The position numbers and the translations under genes are program-made. A stretch of 64,000 nt of DNA, taken from positions 930,001 through 994,000 of the forward strand of contig OW818690.1 of assembly GCA_942493315.1 (NCBI GenBank), read 5' to 3'. Origin of the DNA: UBA5429 sp942493315. Lineage in GTDB: Bacteria; Bacteroidota; Bacteroidia; Bacteroidales; WCHB1-69. This document shows positions 8,909 through 18,365 of this stretch, in pieces (positions within the stretch are counted from its first letter, which is position 1; the number at the start of each line of letters is the position of its first letter). Below the pieces are notes generated by a model that was not told the origin of the DNA, searched no databases, and was given only the letters and a program-made list of their open reading frames with translations.

Positions 8909-9986
8909 TTGATTCGTTTTTGTGAGACATTTTTATATTAAAAAAGGGCAGTTTTTGTTCTTTGAAATAGTTGGCTAATTTTTTATTTTTAGGATACTGT
9001 TTTTTGATGAAAAAATATTTATTATACCAGGTATATAGTTTATTCATTCTTACACGTTTCGAGAAATATTTATATAGATCAATATTTCTTTCTCTGGAAT
9101 GCTTGTTTTTTGCTTTTTGCATTTCAAAGATTAAAAGATCTGTAAAGGGAATTAAAACCGGACAAACTTCATTACAATTTCCACACAATGTGGTGTTCTC
9201 AAAAATTTGAGTAGTTTTTCTGTTCTCTTCAAAACAATTATTATAAACTAAATCTATTGGTGAAAACTCTTGAGTATGTTTATAAACAGGACAAACACTT
9301 TTACATTTTCCACAGTCAATACAATATAAAGATTCTCTTAAAACAGTGTCTTCTAAAATAGTGGTGATTCCGTTATCATAAAAATAAACAGTTGTTTTAA
9401 CCGGTTTTGTAGTAAATTTTTCATCAAAACCAAAATTGGTACTATTGATTATTTGTGAGATGGGACCGGAAATAAATTTGATATCTTTTGGAAAAGAAAA
9501 GTTATTATTATCCCCTTTTAAAAGATACAGAAGTGGTTCAAGATCTGATTGTTTAATAACTAAATTATTCAAATCCAGTATAATATGCAGATTTTCAACT
9601 TTATTAAAACAAGATTTTGATTCTTTATCAACTAAAACTAAGGTACCGTTTTCAACGACACCAAAATTAGCTTTAACCACTAAATGTTCCACCTGATCTT
9701 TAAAATCTTCAAACTCTTTGATAGAAATTTGTTTAAAAAATGCGTTTTTTTCTTGAAAATCTTTAGGAAGTGAAGGTAAATCAAAAGCAATTTTATTATT
9801 ATTGGGTTTTGAAAAGCTTTTTAATATGGTTTCACTTAACTCTTTCTCATCTTTGATCCAAATAACTTGTATTCCATTATTTATTAATTTCTGTTCAAAG
9901 GCTAATAAATGTTTTTCCATATCTTCAATATAAGATTGGCGAATCAGGTTTGCCCTTGTTTTGATATACTGAATATCTTGGAACAT
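8901..9986 (-). CDS. LUD-domain protein with two 4Fe-4S motifs (LutB-like)
   Basis: 361 residues from the ATG at 9986, which follows the rpiB stop by one base. A longer frame to 10037 would overlap rpiB by 50 bp and is not chosen. The N-terminal two thirds resemble the LUD (DUF162) domain of lactate-utilisation proteins. The C-terminal third holds a ferredoxin pair, CIDCGKCKSVCP and CGNCNEVCP. LutB-type proteins are cytoplasmic redox subunits that oxidise L-lactate with LutA and LutC, but no lutA or lutC is adjacent, so the substrate is open. It is co-oriented with rpiB and DUF4175. Confidence 0.8.
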   Translation of the reverse strand: MFQDIQYIKTRANLIRQSYIEDMEKHLLAFEQKLINNGIQVIWIKDEKELSETILKSFSKPNNNKIAFDLPSLPKDFQEKNAFFKQISIKEFEDFKDQVEHLVVKANFGVVENGTLVLVDKESKSCFNKVENLHIILDLNNLVIKQSDLEPLLYLLKGDNNNFSFPKDIKFISGPISQIINSTNFGFDEKFTTKPVKTTVYFYDNGITTILEDTVLRESLYCIDCGKCKSVCPVYKHTQEFSPIDLVYNNCFEENRKTTQIFENTTLCGNCNEVCPVLIPFTDLLIFEMQKAKNKHSRERNIDLYKYFSKRVRMNKLYTWYNKYFFIKKQYPKNKKLANYFKEQKLPFFNIKMSHKNESND

Positions 9987-9987
9987 A

Positions 9988-10416
9988 TTAGTGAATATTA
10001 ATTTTGTTGACTCTGTTCGTATGTCGTCCCCCTTCAAAAAGGGTATTGAAAAAAATGGTTACAATTTTTTCTGTTTCTTCATGATTTAAGTATCTGGCGG
10101 GTAAAACCAAAACATTGGCATCATTATGTAATCTTGCTAATTGTGCAATCTCTTCATTCCAGCACAAAGCAGCTCTCACATTGGGATGTTTATTTGCTGA
10201 CATAGCAACACCATTACCGGATCCACACATTAAAATTGCTTTTTCATAAGTACCATTTGAAATTAAAGAAGCCAATTGGTGAGCAAAATCAGGATAATCT
10301 ACACTGTTTTCAGAATAAGTACCTACATCTTCAAATTCAAAATTATTTTTAAAATGTTCTTTTATAAACTCTTTTAGAGAAAAGCCGGCATGATCTGATC
10401 CAATTACTAATTTCAT
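9988..10416 (-). CDS. rpiB: Ribose-5-phosphate isomerase B
   Basis: 142 residues, the RpiB/LacAB family length. It interconverts ribose-5-phosphate and ribulose-5-phosphate in the pentose phosphate pathway. The start IGSDHAGFSLK (Asp8, His9) and the active-site loop MCGSGNGVAMSANK (base Cys64) are clear; His97 in RLHNDANVL is the ring-opening His. A -7 box lies at 10440-10447. It is the first gene of the minus-strand series running toward mnmG. Confidence 0.93.
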   Translation of the reverse strand: MKLVIGSDHAGFSLKEFIKEHFKNNFEFEDVGTYSENSVDYPDFAHQLASLISNGTYEKAILMCGSGNGVAMSANKHPNVRAALCWNEEIAQLARLHNDANVLVLPARYLNHEETEKIVTIFFNTLFEGGRHTNRVNKINIH

Positions 10417-10439
10417 AATGATACTATTTTGACAATTTG

Positions 10440-10447
10440 CAAAAATA
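10440..10447 (-). promoter_or_regulatory. -7 box of rpiB
   Basis: TATTTTTG on the minus strand, 23 bp before the rpiB ATG, fits the Bacteroidota TAnnTTTG consensus. Confidence 0.5.
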
Positions 10448-10904
10448 CCAATTATTTATAAATATAAATCAATATTATAAAAGAAAAAAACTATATATTT
10501 CTTAAAAATGGCAAATTTTATAACCATTTTAAAATCAACTAATTCACAATGATCAGTAAAATATGGTACTTAGTTTTCAATTCATTAACATTTAAATGTT
10601 GATAAGTATATATAAACAATTTATTTTGATGTTAATCGTTGTTAATAAACTTGTCATTTTTAAGACTTCAAATAGTTATTAAAATTTTATGAGAAGTTAT
10701 TACCTTTTATGATTAGTTTTATGAACAATTTTTATAAAAAAATCAGCTCATTTAAATTTAAATAAATATTTTTATGAATTGAATTATAGACATTTATACT
10801 ACTTTATTAATTTAAAAAAAAAAGTTATTCACATTTTAAACATGATTATATTATTCTTATTTTTTCTTTTTAATTAAATTTAAAGAATATATAATATGAT
10901 TTAT
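10448..10904. other. Very AT-rich divergent intergenic region
   Basis: About 460 bp between the divergent rpiB and CarboxypepD-like genes with no reading frame of note. Apart from the promoters at both ends I see only A/T runs and one sequence (TTATTCACA near 10823) that fits a DnaA box; a single box does not make an origin. Confidence 0.6.
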
Positions 10905-10912
10905 TAATTTTG
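10905..10912 (+). promoter_or_regulatory. -7 box directly before an ATG
   Basis: TAATTTTG ends only 4 bp before the ATG at 10917. A start site about 7 nt downstream of the box would make the transcript leaderless or nearly so. Confidence 0.5.
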
Positions 10913-10916
10913 CAAA

Positions 10917-11708
10917 ATGAAAAAGGCATCAATATTTATTCTATTTTTCTTAACTGTTTTTATATCATTAAAAGGGCAACAAGTAACTCTTTCGGGAAAT
11001 GTTTATGATGGTTTAACCTTTTATCCGATTGAAGATGTTAATATTTTTAATTTTACTTCTAAAAAATTTACTTATTCTGATAAAAATGGAGATTTTCGAT
11101 TAGATGTTCATCAAAATGATACAATTATAATTTCTAAATCAATTTATAAACAGTTGATCATTTATATTTCAGGTAAAGATATTAAAATTGGAAAGATTGA
11201 TTTACCTTTATACTATAAAGCGATTATGTTAAAGGAAGTAGCTGTATATGCATTGACACCTAATTATAAACAATTTGTTAAAGATGTAGTTAATACACCA
11301 TTACCTGAAATATATTCTTATGTTGAAGGATCTAAATTATCAGAAATGGATCTGATGAATATTAAATATGGACAAGGTCCACCAAATATATTAAGTGGAA
11401 CTCCTGCAGGATCACCAATCACCTATTTATATCAAAAATACAATAAAAAGTATCAGAATATTCAATTAGCTAAAGAGTTAAACGAATTACAAGATGAGGT
11501 GGATAAAGTTCCGGCAAAATACAATAGAGAACTGGTATCTGAAATAACAGGTTTAACTGGGGCTCCATTATTGGAATTTATGATGTTTTGTAGATTTAGT
11601 TATTATGATATTATAAAAATGTCTTCAGAAGAGATCATTATGGCCATAAGAAAAAAGTATAGTGAGTATGAATATTATAAAATTATAGAAGAGGAGAAGA
11701 AAAAATGA
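10917..11708 (+). CDS. Exported CarboxypepD_reg-like domain protein
   Basis: 263 residues with a signal peptide (1-20). Residues 22-108 form a carboxypeptidase regulatory-like beta sandwich (VTLSGNVYDGLTFYPIEDVNI, YSDKNGDFRL, LKEVAVYA), the domain usually placed at the N-terminus of TonB-dependent receptors. Here the protein continues with about 150 helical residues and no receptor barrel. The second half has no family I recognise. It was probably envelope-located. It overlaps the next gene by 4 bp, so the two are co-translated. Confidence 0.75.
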   Translation: MKKASIFILFFLTVFISLKGQQVTLSGNVYDGLTFYPIEDVNIFNFTSKKFTYSDKNGDFRLDVHQNDTIIISKSIYKQLIIYISGKDIKIGKIDLPLYYKAIMLKEVAVYALTPNYKQFVKDVVNTPLPEIYSYVEGSKLSEMDLMNIKYGQGPPNILSGTPAGSPITYLYQKYNKKYQNIQLAKELNELQDEVDKVPAKYNRELVSEITGLTGAPLLEFMMFCRFSYYDIIKMSSEEIIMAIRKKYSEYEYYKIIEEEKKK

Positions 11709-11929
11709 AAGAATTTATAAAAAAAAATGTAACCTTATTTCATATCATTGGTATTTTATCCGGACTAATTTTATCCGATATTTATTGGTGGAAAGTGGGA
11801 AGATTTGACGATTATTTTCTAAAAAACAACATTTTTGCCATTTCAATTTTAGGAATTTTAGTTGGATATATTTCTTTTGATTTGATTATCAATTCAATAA
11901 GAAAAAATAGAGAGAATAAAAAAGATTAA
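11705..11929 (+). CDS. Small two-helix membrane protein
   Basis: 74 residues with two hydrophobic helices (about 10-27 and 43-65), a lysine-rich N-terminus and a charged C-terminal tail. The ATGA overlap with the CarboxypepD-like gene argues that it is real and functionally tied to it. Family not recognised. Confidence 0.6.
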   Translation: MKEFIKKNVTLFHIIGILSGLILSDIYWWKVGRFDDYFLKNNIFAISILGILVGYISFDLIINSIRKNRENKKD

Positions 11930-11987
11930 AATAAAATGATTAAGTTTGCAAGTTCTTTAAAAATTTATTAAATTAAACTATAAAAAT

Positions 11988-13640
11988 ATGACTGAAAAAA
12001 TTACTCAAACATTAAGGGATTCAGCATCAACACGTTGGTTAGCCCTTTTATTATTGTCTTTTGCGATGTTTTGTTCCTATATTTTCATGGACATCCTTTC
12101 GCCAATTAAATCTTTAATGGAAACGACCAGAGGATGGGATTCTACATCATTTGGAACCTATGCCGGATCTGAAACATTTCTAAATGTATTTATTTTCTTT
12201 TTAATTTTTGCAGGGATTATTTTAGATAAAATGGGTGTTCGTTTTACAGCTATTTTATCAGGTATTGTAATGATTATAGGAGCAACAATTAATTGGTATG
12301 CAGTTACAGATTCTTTTGCAACTACTTCTTTACATACATGGTTTACCAATAATTTAAACTATATTCCACTTTTTGATGAGATGGGAATTTCACCATTTTT
12401 TAGAGGAATGCCCGCATCTGCAAAATTTGCTTCAGTGGGATTTATGGTATTTGGTTGTGGTGTAGAAATGGCCGGAATTACCGTATCTCGGGGGATCGTT
12501 AAATGGTTTAAGGGAAGAGAAATGGCTATGGCAATGGGTTCTGAAATGGCATTGGCACGTTTAGGTGTGGCTACCTGCATGATTTTTTCCCCACTTATTG
12601 CAAAAGCAGACATTTTTGGTGGTGCAAATGTATCCCATTCTGTAGCATTCGGTGTTATTTTACTGATGATTGCTTTTATAATGTTTATTGTTTATTTCTT
12701 TATGGACAAAAAATTGGATTCTCAAACAGGAGAAGCTGAAGAAAAAGATGATCCATTTAAAATTAAAGATCTTGGAAAAATATTATCAAGTGGAGGTTTC
12801 TGGTTAGTCGCTTTGCTATGTGTATTATACTATTCTGCTATTTTTCCATTTCAAAAATATGCTGTAAATATGTTGGAGTGTAATTTAACTTTAGTAAAAC
12901 CGGAGGGTTTTTGGGCCGGAAATACAGTTACAATTATTCATTATTTAATCATGTTAGTTGTTGCAATTTTTGCTTTTATGAGTAATTTCAAAAAGGGAAA
13001 AACACAAATAATACTTTTAGTGACTTCTGTTGTTTTCTTAATTGTTTTCTGTGTAATGGGTTATATGAGACAATCAGCAGAAACTATTTTTGCTGTTTTC
13101 CCATTATTAGCAGTTGGTATTACTCCAATATTAGGAAAATACGTTGATAATAAAGGAAAAGCTGCATCCATGTTGATGATTGGTTCTATTTTATTGATCG
13201 TTTGTCATTTAACTTTTGCCTTTATATTACCATTATTTAAAGGAAATGACGTTGGTGGAATCATTTTAGCGTATGTTACAATTTTGGTTTTGGGAGCATC
13301 ATTTTCTCTTGTTCCTGCCTCATTATGGCCAAGTGTTCCAAAACTTGTTGATCATAAAGTTATTGGTTCTGCTTATGCTTTAATTTTCTGGATTCAAAAT
13401 ATTGGTTTATGGTTATTCCCATTACTAATGGGAAAAATTCTTAATGCATCTAATCCTGATGTGGTTCAAAAATTAAAAGATGGTGCAATAACAGCTAAAG
13501 AAGCAGCTATTTCTTATGATTATACAAATCCATTAATTATGCTCGCCGGCTTAGGTGTCGCGGCTTTAGTTTTTGGATTTATATTAAAAATTGTCGATAA
13601 GAAAAAGGGTTTAGGTTTGGAATTACCAAATATCAAATAA
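11988..13640 (+). CDS. Major facilitator superfamily transporter
   Basis: 550 residues with about 12 hydrophobic segments and a charged central loop near residues 240-260 (TGEAEEKDDPFKIKDLG). The region after helix 2 (GIILDKMGVRFTAILSG) corresponds to the MFS motif A position. Long loops and the position of the central linker resemble nitrate/oxalate-type and related MFS carriers, but I cannot name the substrate. A rho-independent terminator follows 5 bp after the stop, so the gene is probably the end of its unit. Confidence 0.85.
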   Translation: MTEKITQTLRDSASTRWLALLLLSFAMFCSYIFMDILSPIKSLMETTRGWDSTSFGTYAGSETFLNVFIFFLIFAGIILDKMGVRFTAILSGIVMIIGATINWYAVTDSFATTSLHTWFTNNLNYIPLFDEMGISPFFRGMPASAKFASVGFMVFGCGVEMAGITVSRGIVKWFKGREMAMAMGSEMALARLGVATCMIFSPLIAKADIFGGANVSHSVAFGVILLMIAFIMFIVYFFMDKKLDSQTGEAEEKDDPFKIKDLGKILSSGGFWLVALLCVLYYSAIFPFQKYAVNMLECNLTLVKPEGFWAGNTVTIIHYLIMLVVAIFAFMSNFKKGKTQIILLVTSVVFLIVFCVMGYMRQSAETIFAVFPLLAVGITPILGKYVDNKGKAASMLMIGSILLIVCHLTFAFILPLFKGNDVGGIILAYVTILVLGASFSLVPASLWPSVPKLVDHKVIGSAYALIFWIQNIGLWLFPLLMGKILNASNPDVVQKLKDGAITAKEAAISYDYTNPLIMLAGLGVAALVFGFILKIVDKKKGLGLELPNIK

Positions 13641-13644
13641 TAAT

Positions 13645-13673
13645 AAAAGGAGCAAATTTTGCTCCTTTTTTTT
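13645..13673 (+). terminator. Rho-independent terminator after the MFS gene
   Basis: Stem AAAAGGAGCAAA pairing with TTTGCTCCTTTT, followed by a T run; 5 bp beyond the stop codon. Confidence 0.85.
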
Positions 13674-13725
13674 CCTGTTAAAGTTTTATTATAAAATTTT
13701 AACAAATATTTAGAAATATATAGTG

Positions 13726-13733
13726 TAACTTTG
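13726..13733 (+). promoter_or_regulatory. -7 box of hppA
   Basis: TAACTTTG, 50 bp before the hppA ATG, fits TAnnTTTG. It probably drives hppA-gldD-gldB. Confidence 0.5.
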
Positions 13734-13782
13734 TGTCTATAAATACGAAAAACAAATAGTAAACATGTAAACATCAAAAACT

Positions 13783-16203
13783 ATGAAGAAACAGCTATTC
13801 CTTATTGGGGGATTATTGACTCCCTTTTTTGTCCGAGCGAGTGAAGCGGATATGGTATTACCAAATTTAAGAAATATAAAGTTTTTTAATGAACTATTTA
13901 CCGGATGGGATTTGCTTATTTGGGGATCCATAATTGTGTTTTTAGGTTTGTTTTTTGGTTTGTATCAAGCCGTACAAATCAGAAAACACCCTGTTCATGG
14001 ATCAATGAAAAACATTGCCAAAATCATATATGAAACTTGTAAAACTTATTTGATTCAACAAGGAAAATTTTTAATGATCCTTTTTGCCATTATTGGTGTT
14101 GCGATTGTTTTTTATTTTGGAGTGCTCAGTCATAAAACAATACCTGAAGTTCTGTTAATATTGATGTGGACCATTTTAGGTATTTCCGGTTCTTATGCTG
14201 TTGCTTGGTTTGGTATTAGAATCAATACGTTAGCAAATTGTAGAACATCATTTGCTTCTCTTAAAGGTAAACCTTGGAATGTAGTCTCATTACCTTTACA
14301 ATCCGGAATGAGCGTTGGTTTATTATTGATAACCATTGAATTGATTTTGATGTTGATCATCCTTTTATTCATGCCGGCAACTAGTGCAGGTGCCTGTTTA
14401 ATCGGGTTTGCTATTGGGGAATCATTAGGAGCAAGTGCACTAAGAATAGCCGGTGGTATTTTTACCAAAATTGCCGATATTGGTGCCGATTTAATGAAAG
14501 TTGTTTTTAAAATAGGTGAAGATGATCCCAGAAATCCTGGCGTAATTGCCGATTGTACCGGTGATAATGCCGGGGATAGTGTTGGACCAACAGCTGACGG
14601 ATTTGAAACGTATGGGGTAACCGGTGTTGCTCTTATCACCTTCATCATTTTGGTGATGCCATCTATGATTGAATTTCAAAGTTTATTGATTGTTTGGATT
14701 TTTGCGATGCGTATTTTAATGGTGTTTACTTCCATTTTTTCCTATAAAATTAACTTGATTGTTGCCAAAGCCCGCTACGAAAATGTGGATCGTTTTAATT
14801 TTGAAGGACCATTAACCGCTTTAGTATGGGTTACTTCTATTGTTTCTATCGTTGTTACTTACATCATCAGTTATTTGTTATTGAGCAACAACTCTTTGGT
14901 TGGAATAGAAGAACAATACACGCCTGATTTATGGTGGAAATTAGCTACAATCATCAGCTTAGGAACATTTGCTGCTGCCATAATTCCTGAATTTACCAAA
15001 ATATTTACTAGCTCGCAATCAGCCCACGTTAACGAAGTCGTGATCTCATCACGGGAAGGTGGACCATCACTTAATATTCTATCCGGTATGGTGGCCGGAA
15101 ACTTTAGTGCTTTCTGGATCGGTATGCTGATGGTGGCTCTTATGGTGTGTGGATTTTTTGTTTCTTTAAATGGATTAGAGATCTTTGGAGAATACGCTTC
15201 CATTTTTGCTTTTGGACTTGTTGCCTTCGGATTCCTGGGTATGGGACCCGTTACCATTGCTGTTGATAGTTATGGACCTGTAACAGACAATGCTCAATCT
15301 GTATTTGAATTGTCACAAATGGAAAAAATCCCCGGAATAAAAGAAGAAATTGAAAGAGATTATGGTTTTACTCCCGATTTTGAAAGAGGAAAACATTTCT
15401 TAGAAGCCAACGATGGCGCAGGAAATACATTCAAAGCAACCGCAAAACCGGTATTGATCGGAACCGCTGTTGTGGGGGCTACAACGATGATATTCGCTAT
15501 CATTTTGATGTTGAAAACGCAAGGACTCTTAAAATTGAGCCTTACAGATGCTCCGGTTCTTCTCGGGTTTATTACTGGTGGTGCTGTCATTTTTTGGTTC
15601 AGCGGTGCTTCTATGCAGGCTGTTACTGCAGGTGCTTACAGAGCTGTTGAATTTATCAAGAAAAACATCAATCTGAATAAAACGGAAGCAGATATTGAAG
15701 ACTCCAAAAAGGTGGTCAAAATTTGTACCCAATATGCTCTAAAAGGGATGTGGAACATTTTTATTGTTATTTTCACCTTAACTTTAGCCTTTGCATTCTT
15801 TGATCCTAATTTCTTTGTTTCTTATTTGATCTCTATCGCTATTTTTGGGTTGTTTCAAGCCCTTTATATGGCCAATGCCGGTGGTGCATGGGATAATGCT
15901 AAAAAAGTGGTAGAAGTGGACCTTAAAGAGAAAAACACACCTTTACATGAAGCTTGCGTTGTAGGAGATACAGTTGGTGACCCATACAAAGACACTACCG
16001 CAGTTTCAATCAATCCAATCATCAAATTCTCAACTTTATTTGGGCTATTAGCAGTTGAAATAGCTGTATTAATGAAACAGGAAGCTAAAGCAACAGATTC
16101 ATTCGACTTTACACCAGTCATTGGTATTTTGTTTTTAGCAGTTGGTCTTGTATTTGCCTATAGATCATTCTATTCCATGAGGATAAAAAACGAACAGGAA
16201 TAA
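13783..16203 (+). CDS. hppA: Membrane-bound proton/sodium-pumping pyrophosphatase
   Basis: 806 residues with about 16 membrane helices, the architecture of M-PPases, which couple PPi hydrolysis to ion export across the inner membrane. Substrate-binding blocks are visible: DDPRNPGVIADCTGDNAGD (247-265), VDSYGPVTDNAQ, and HEACVVGDTVGDPYKDT near the end. The sequence GNTFKA (547-552) puts Lys551 where potassium-dependent enzymes have Ala, which by family knowledge points to a potassium-independent, hence probably proton-pumping, enzyme. The N-terminus starts with a signal-like helix. The stop overlaps gldD by one base. Confidence 0.93.
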   Translation: MKKQLFLIGGLLTPFFVRASEADMVLPNLRNIKFFNELFTGWDLLIWGSIIVFLGLFFGLYQAVQIRKHPVHGSMKNIAKIIYETCKTYLIQQGKFLMILFAIIGVAIVFYFGVLSHKTIPEVLLILMWTILGISGSYAVAWFGIRINTLANCRTSFASLKGKPWNVVSLPLQSGMSVGLLLITIELILMLIILLFMPATSAGACLIGFAIGESLGASALRIAGGIFTKIADIGADLMKVVFKIGEDDPRNPGVIADCTGDNAGDSVGPTADGFETYGVTGVALITFIILVMPSMIEFQSLLIVWIFAMRILMVFTSIFSYKINLIVAKARYENVDRFNFEGPLTALVWVTSIVSIVVTYIISYLLLSNNSLVGIEEQYTPDLWWKLATIISLGTFAAAIIPEFTKIFTSSQSAHVNEVVISSREGGPSLNILSGMVAGNFSAFWIGMLMVALMVCGFFVSLNGLEIFGEYASIFAFGLVAFGFLGMGPVTIAVDSYGPVTDNAQSVFELSQMEKIPGIKEEIERDYGFTPDFERGKHFLEANDGAGNTFKATAKPVLIGTAVVGATTMIFAIILMLKTQGLLKLSLTDAPVLLGFITGGAVIFWFSGASMQAVTAGAYRAVEFIKKNINLNKTEADIEDSKKVVKICTQYALKGMWNIFIVIFTLTLAFAFFDPNFFVSYLISIAIFGLFQALYMANAGGAWDNAKKVVEVDLKEKNTPLHEACVVGDTVGDPYKDTTAVSINPIIKFSTLFGLLAVEIAVLMKQEAKATDSFDFTPVIGILFLAVGLVFAYRSFYSMRIKNEQE

Positions 16204-16790
16204 TGAAAAAAGTCATCATTTTAGTAATCATTTTACAGGCAATCTTATGGGTTGCCTGTATTCATAAAGAACAACCCAGTTCAGCAAAACCGAAAGGATA
16301 TTTTAGAATTGAAACGCCAAAGGCGGAGTATCAAAAGTGGGACTCTCTCCTACCCTTTTCATTTGAATATTCTAAATATGCCCAATTTTCTTTTGAGGAA
16401 AAAGAACCCAAAACATATTGGATGGATCTCCAATATCCTCAATATAATGTGTCTTTGAAAATGTCAATTTTCCCCCTAAAAGATAACCTTCGGAAACTCA
16501 TTGTAAATGAGGAGAAAATGTTGATGTTCCACGTGGAGAGTAGAAAAGCAGATGATATTCTTTACTCAGATATTAACGATTCGAAAGAAAAAGTGTACGG
16601 TCAACTGTATGAATTGGTAGGCAAAGGTGCGGCAACACCTCTCAAATTTTGGATAACTGATAGTACTCGTTATTTTGTAAGTGCATCCCTTTATTTTAAT
16701 TTTCCACCCAATAATGACTCCCTTCAACCCGTTATCAATTATTTAAAAACAGATGTTTTACATCTAATTGAAACCTGGAAGTGGAAATAA
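16203..16790 (+). CDS. gldD: Gliding motility lipoprotein GldD
   Basis: 195 residues. The signal peptide ends in a lipobox (LWVAC), so the protein should be lipidated in the envelope. Family landmarks are GYFRIETP near the start, ITDSTRYFVSASLYFN, and a C-terminal HLIETWKWK. GldD is one of the accessory Gld lipoproteins needed for gliding and linked to T9SS function in Flavobacterium. Here it is translationally coupled to hppA (1-bp overlap) and followed by gldB. gldE, often a neighbour in flavobacteria, is not in the window. Confidence 0.85.
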   Translation: MKKVIILVIILQAILWVACIHKEQPSSAKPKGYFRIETPKAEYQKWDSLLPFSFEYSKYAQFSFEEKEPKTYWMDLQYPQYNVSLKMSIFPLKDNLRKLIVNEEKMLMFHVESRKADDILYSDINDSKEKVYGQLYELVGKGAATPLKFWITDSTRYFVSASLYFNFPPNNDSLQPVINYLKTDVLHLIETWKWK

Positions 16791-16798
16791 CCTATACT

Positions 16799-17848
16799 AT
16801 GAATAAAAAAAAGATAATTGTTAGTCTCGTAATTGTTGCCCTTTTGGTAGCAGGTGTTCTGTTTTTTGTTTTTAGAACACCAAAGGAGAGAAAACTCCAA
16901 GTTTCTGCATCAGAATTGAAAGAAGCCAAAAAACAGGTAAATATTGAAATCTTAAGGTATGATCAGGATGTTTTTAAAGTGAAACAAGATCATTTTGCAG
17001 AAGGAATTTCCATGCTTTCTCAAAAATATCCCCCTTTTTTAATAGATCCGCAACTATTTTCAGATACATTATTTGTTAAAAAGTTTCTAAATTATTTAAA
17101 AGACCCTAAAATAATTGATCTCTATAACTTTACCCAAAAAAAATACGGAAATTTTGAAACCTATGAAAATAGTTTTAAAGATGCTTTTGCGCACTATTTA
17201 GTCTATTTTCCTAAAGAATCTATTCCCAAAATCATCACTCTCATAACAGGTTTGGATTTTCAAACACCTTCAGTTTATATCTATGATCAACATATTATTC
17301 TAAACTTAGATCACTATTTAGGGAAAGATTTTTCCAAGTATAATCAATTGGGCGTTCCTAAATATATTTCCGAAAGAATGGATAGCACTTTCCTTGAAGT
17401 TGACCTTTTTAAAAAAGCAATTGTATATAAACATCTACCCGATCAAACACCTGTGACTGTAATGGAAAATATGATTATTGAAGGAAAAAAACTCTATTTT
17501 ACAGAAATGATGTTACCTCAAAAACCATTAAAAGATATTATTGGGTATTCTGAAGAAAAATTTCAATGGGCTGAACAGTTTTACCCCAACGTATGGACTT
17601 ATATGATTGAAAATAATTTACTTTTTTCTCAGGAAGAGAGTGTTTTCAGAAATTATATTCAGGAATCCCCTTTTACAAAACCTTTTGGAAGTGTTTCACC
17701 CGGGAGATTCGGTCAATTTTTAGGCTGGAAAATTGTGAAAGCATATATGGAAAATAATCCAAATATTACACTGGAACAATTAATGCAAACAACAGATCTT
17801 CAAATGATCCTGAATAAATCAGCATTTAAACCGGTTGTAAAAAAATAA
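16799..17848 (+). CDS. gldB: Gliding motility protein GldB
   Basis: 349 residues from the ATG at 16799; an upstream ATG at 16781 would overlap gldD and add six residues before the hydrophobic helix. The protein has one N-terminal membrane helix (about 6-25) and then the GldB-type domain (NIEILRYDQDVF, LSQKYPPFL, WTYMIENNLLFS, SPGRFGQFLGWKIVKAYM). Flavobacterium GldB is a lipoprotein; here I see no lipobox Cys, so it is probably anchored by an uncleaved helix. It likely acts with GldD in gliding/T9SS. Confidence 0.8.
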   Translation: MNKKKIIVSLVIVALLVAGVLFFVFRTPKERKLQVSASELKEAKKQVNIEILRYDQDVFKVKQDHFAEGISMLSQKYPPFLIDPQLFSDTLFVKKFLNYLKDPKIIDLYNFTQKKYGNFETYENSFKDAFAHYLVYFPKESIPKIITLITGLDFQTPSVYIYDQHIILNLDHYLGKDFSKYNQLGVPKYISERMDSTFLEVDLFKKAIVYKHLPDQTPVTVMENMIIEGKKLYFTEMMLPQKPLKDIIGYSEEKFQWAEQFYPNVWTYMIENNLLFSQEESVFRNYIQESPFTKPFGSVSPGRFGQFLGWKIVKAYMENNPNITLEQLMQTTDLQMILNKSAFKPVVKK

Positions 17849-17890
17849 TTTTTTTTACACAAATTATACTCCTATTTTAAGAATAATTAT

Positions 17891-17898
17891 TATCTTTG
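17891..17898 (+). promoter_or_regulatory. -7 box of ssb
   Basis: TATCTTTG, 23 bp before the ssb ATG; fits TAnnTTTG. No clear -33 box. Confidence 0.5.
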
Positions 17899-17921
17899 TC
17901 GCGTACTAAAATAAAACTACT

Positions 17922-18359
17922 ATGTCTGGTATTAACAAAGTAATTCTCATTGGCCGACTAGGAAAAGATCCTGAAGTCAGAGCCTTCGAAGGTGGAACAA
18001 AGAAAGCCTCCTTCTCATTAGCAACATCCGAAATCTACAAAGACAAGGAGGGCAAGAAAGTGGAACAAACCGAATGGCACAACATTGTGTGCTGGCGGAG
18101 TTTAGCTGAAATTGCTGAAAAATTTCTTACCAAAGGTAAACTTATTTACCTGGAAGGAAGACTCCGTACCAGATCTTGGGAAGATAACGGAGTAAAAAAG
18201 TATGTAACAGAAATCGAAGCGACAACATTCACAATGTTGGGCTCTAAACAAGACGATGCCGACAAACCCACGGCTGAAAAAGTGGTCAATGCACCACATG
18301 CAGAACCGAGTCCGGTCAACGTTGAAACCGATTTCGTCTCTGATGACCTACCATTCTAA
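17922..18359 (+). CDS. ssb: Single-stranded DNA-binding protein
   Basis: 145 residues. The N-terminal OB fold (residues 1-108) starts INKVILIGRLGKDPEVR and includes WHNIVCWRSLAEIAEKFLTKG and YLEGRLRTRSW. An acidic linker leads to a terminal DDLPF, the conserved tip that recruits replication and repair proteins. It protects single-stranded DNA in replication and recombination. It has its own promoter and terminator and is adjacent to gldB/gldD, a neighbourhood I remember from other Bacteroidota. Confidence 0.96.
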   Translation: MSGINKVILIGRLGKDPEVRAFEGGTKKASFSLATSEIYKDKEGKKVEQTEWHNIVCWRSLAEIAEKFLTKGKLIYLEGRLRTRSWEDNGVKKYVTEIEATTFTMLGSKQDDADKPTAEKVVNAPHAEPSPVNVETDFVSDDLPF

Positions 18360-18365
18360 AGCATC

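Noticed and set aside
9988..10037. Longer start for the LUD/iron-sulfur protein
   Set aside because: It would overlap rpiB by 50 bp; the ATG at 9986 right after the rpiB stop is more natural.
10417..10916. Possible oriC in the AT-rich divergent region
   Set aside because: Only one clear DnaA-box-like sequence is present and neither dnaA nor a box cluster is seen.
14193..14648. Long antisense frame inside hppA
   Set aside because: It mirrors the codons of the conserved pyrophosphatase frame and has no promoter or homology.
16525..16540. Third parS-like site in gldD (TGTTCCACGTGGAGAG)
   Set aside because: Only about 12 of 16 consensus positions match and the right arm is broken.
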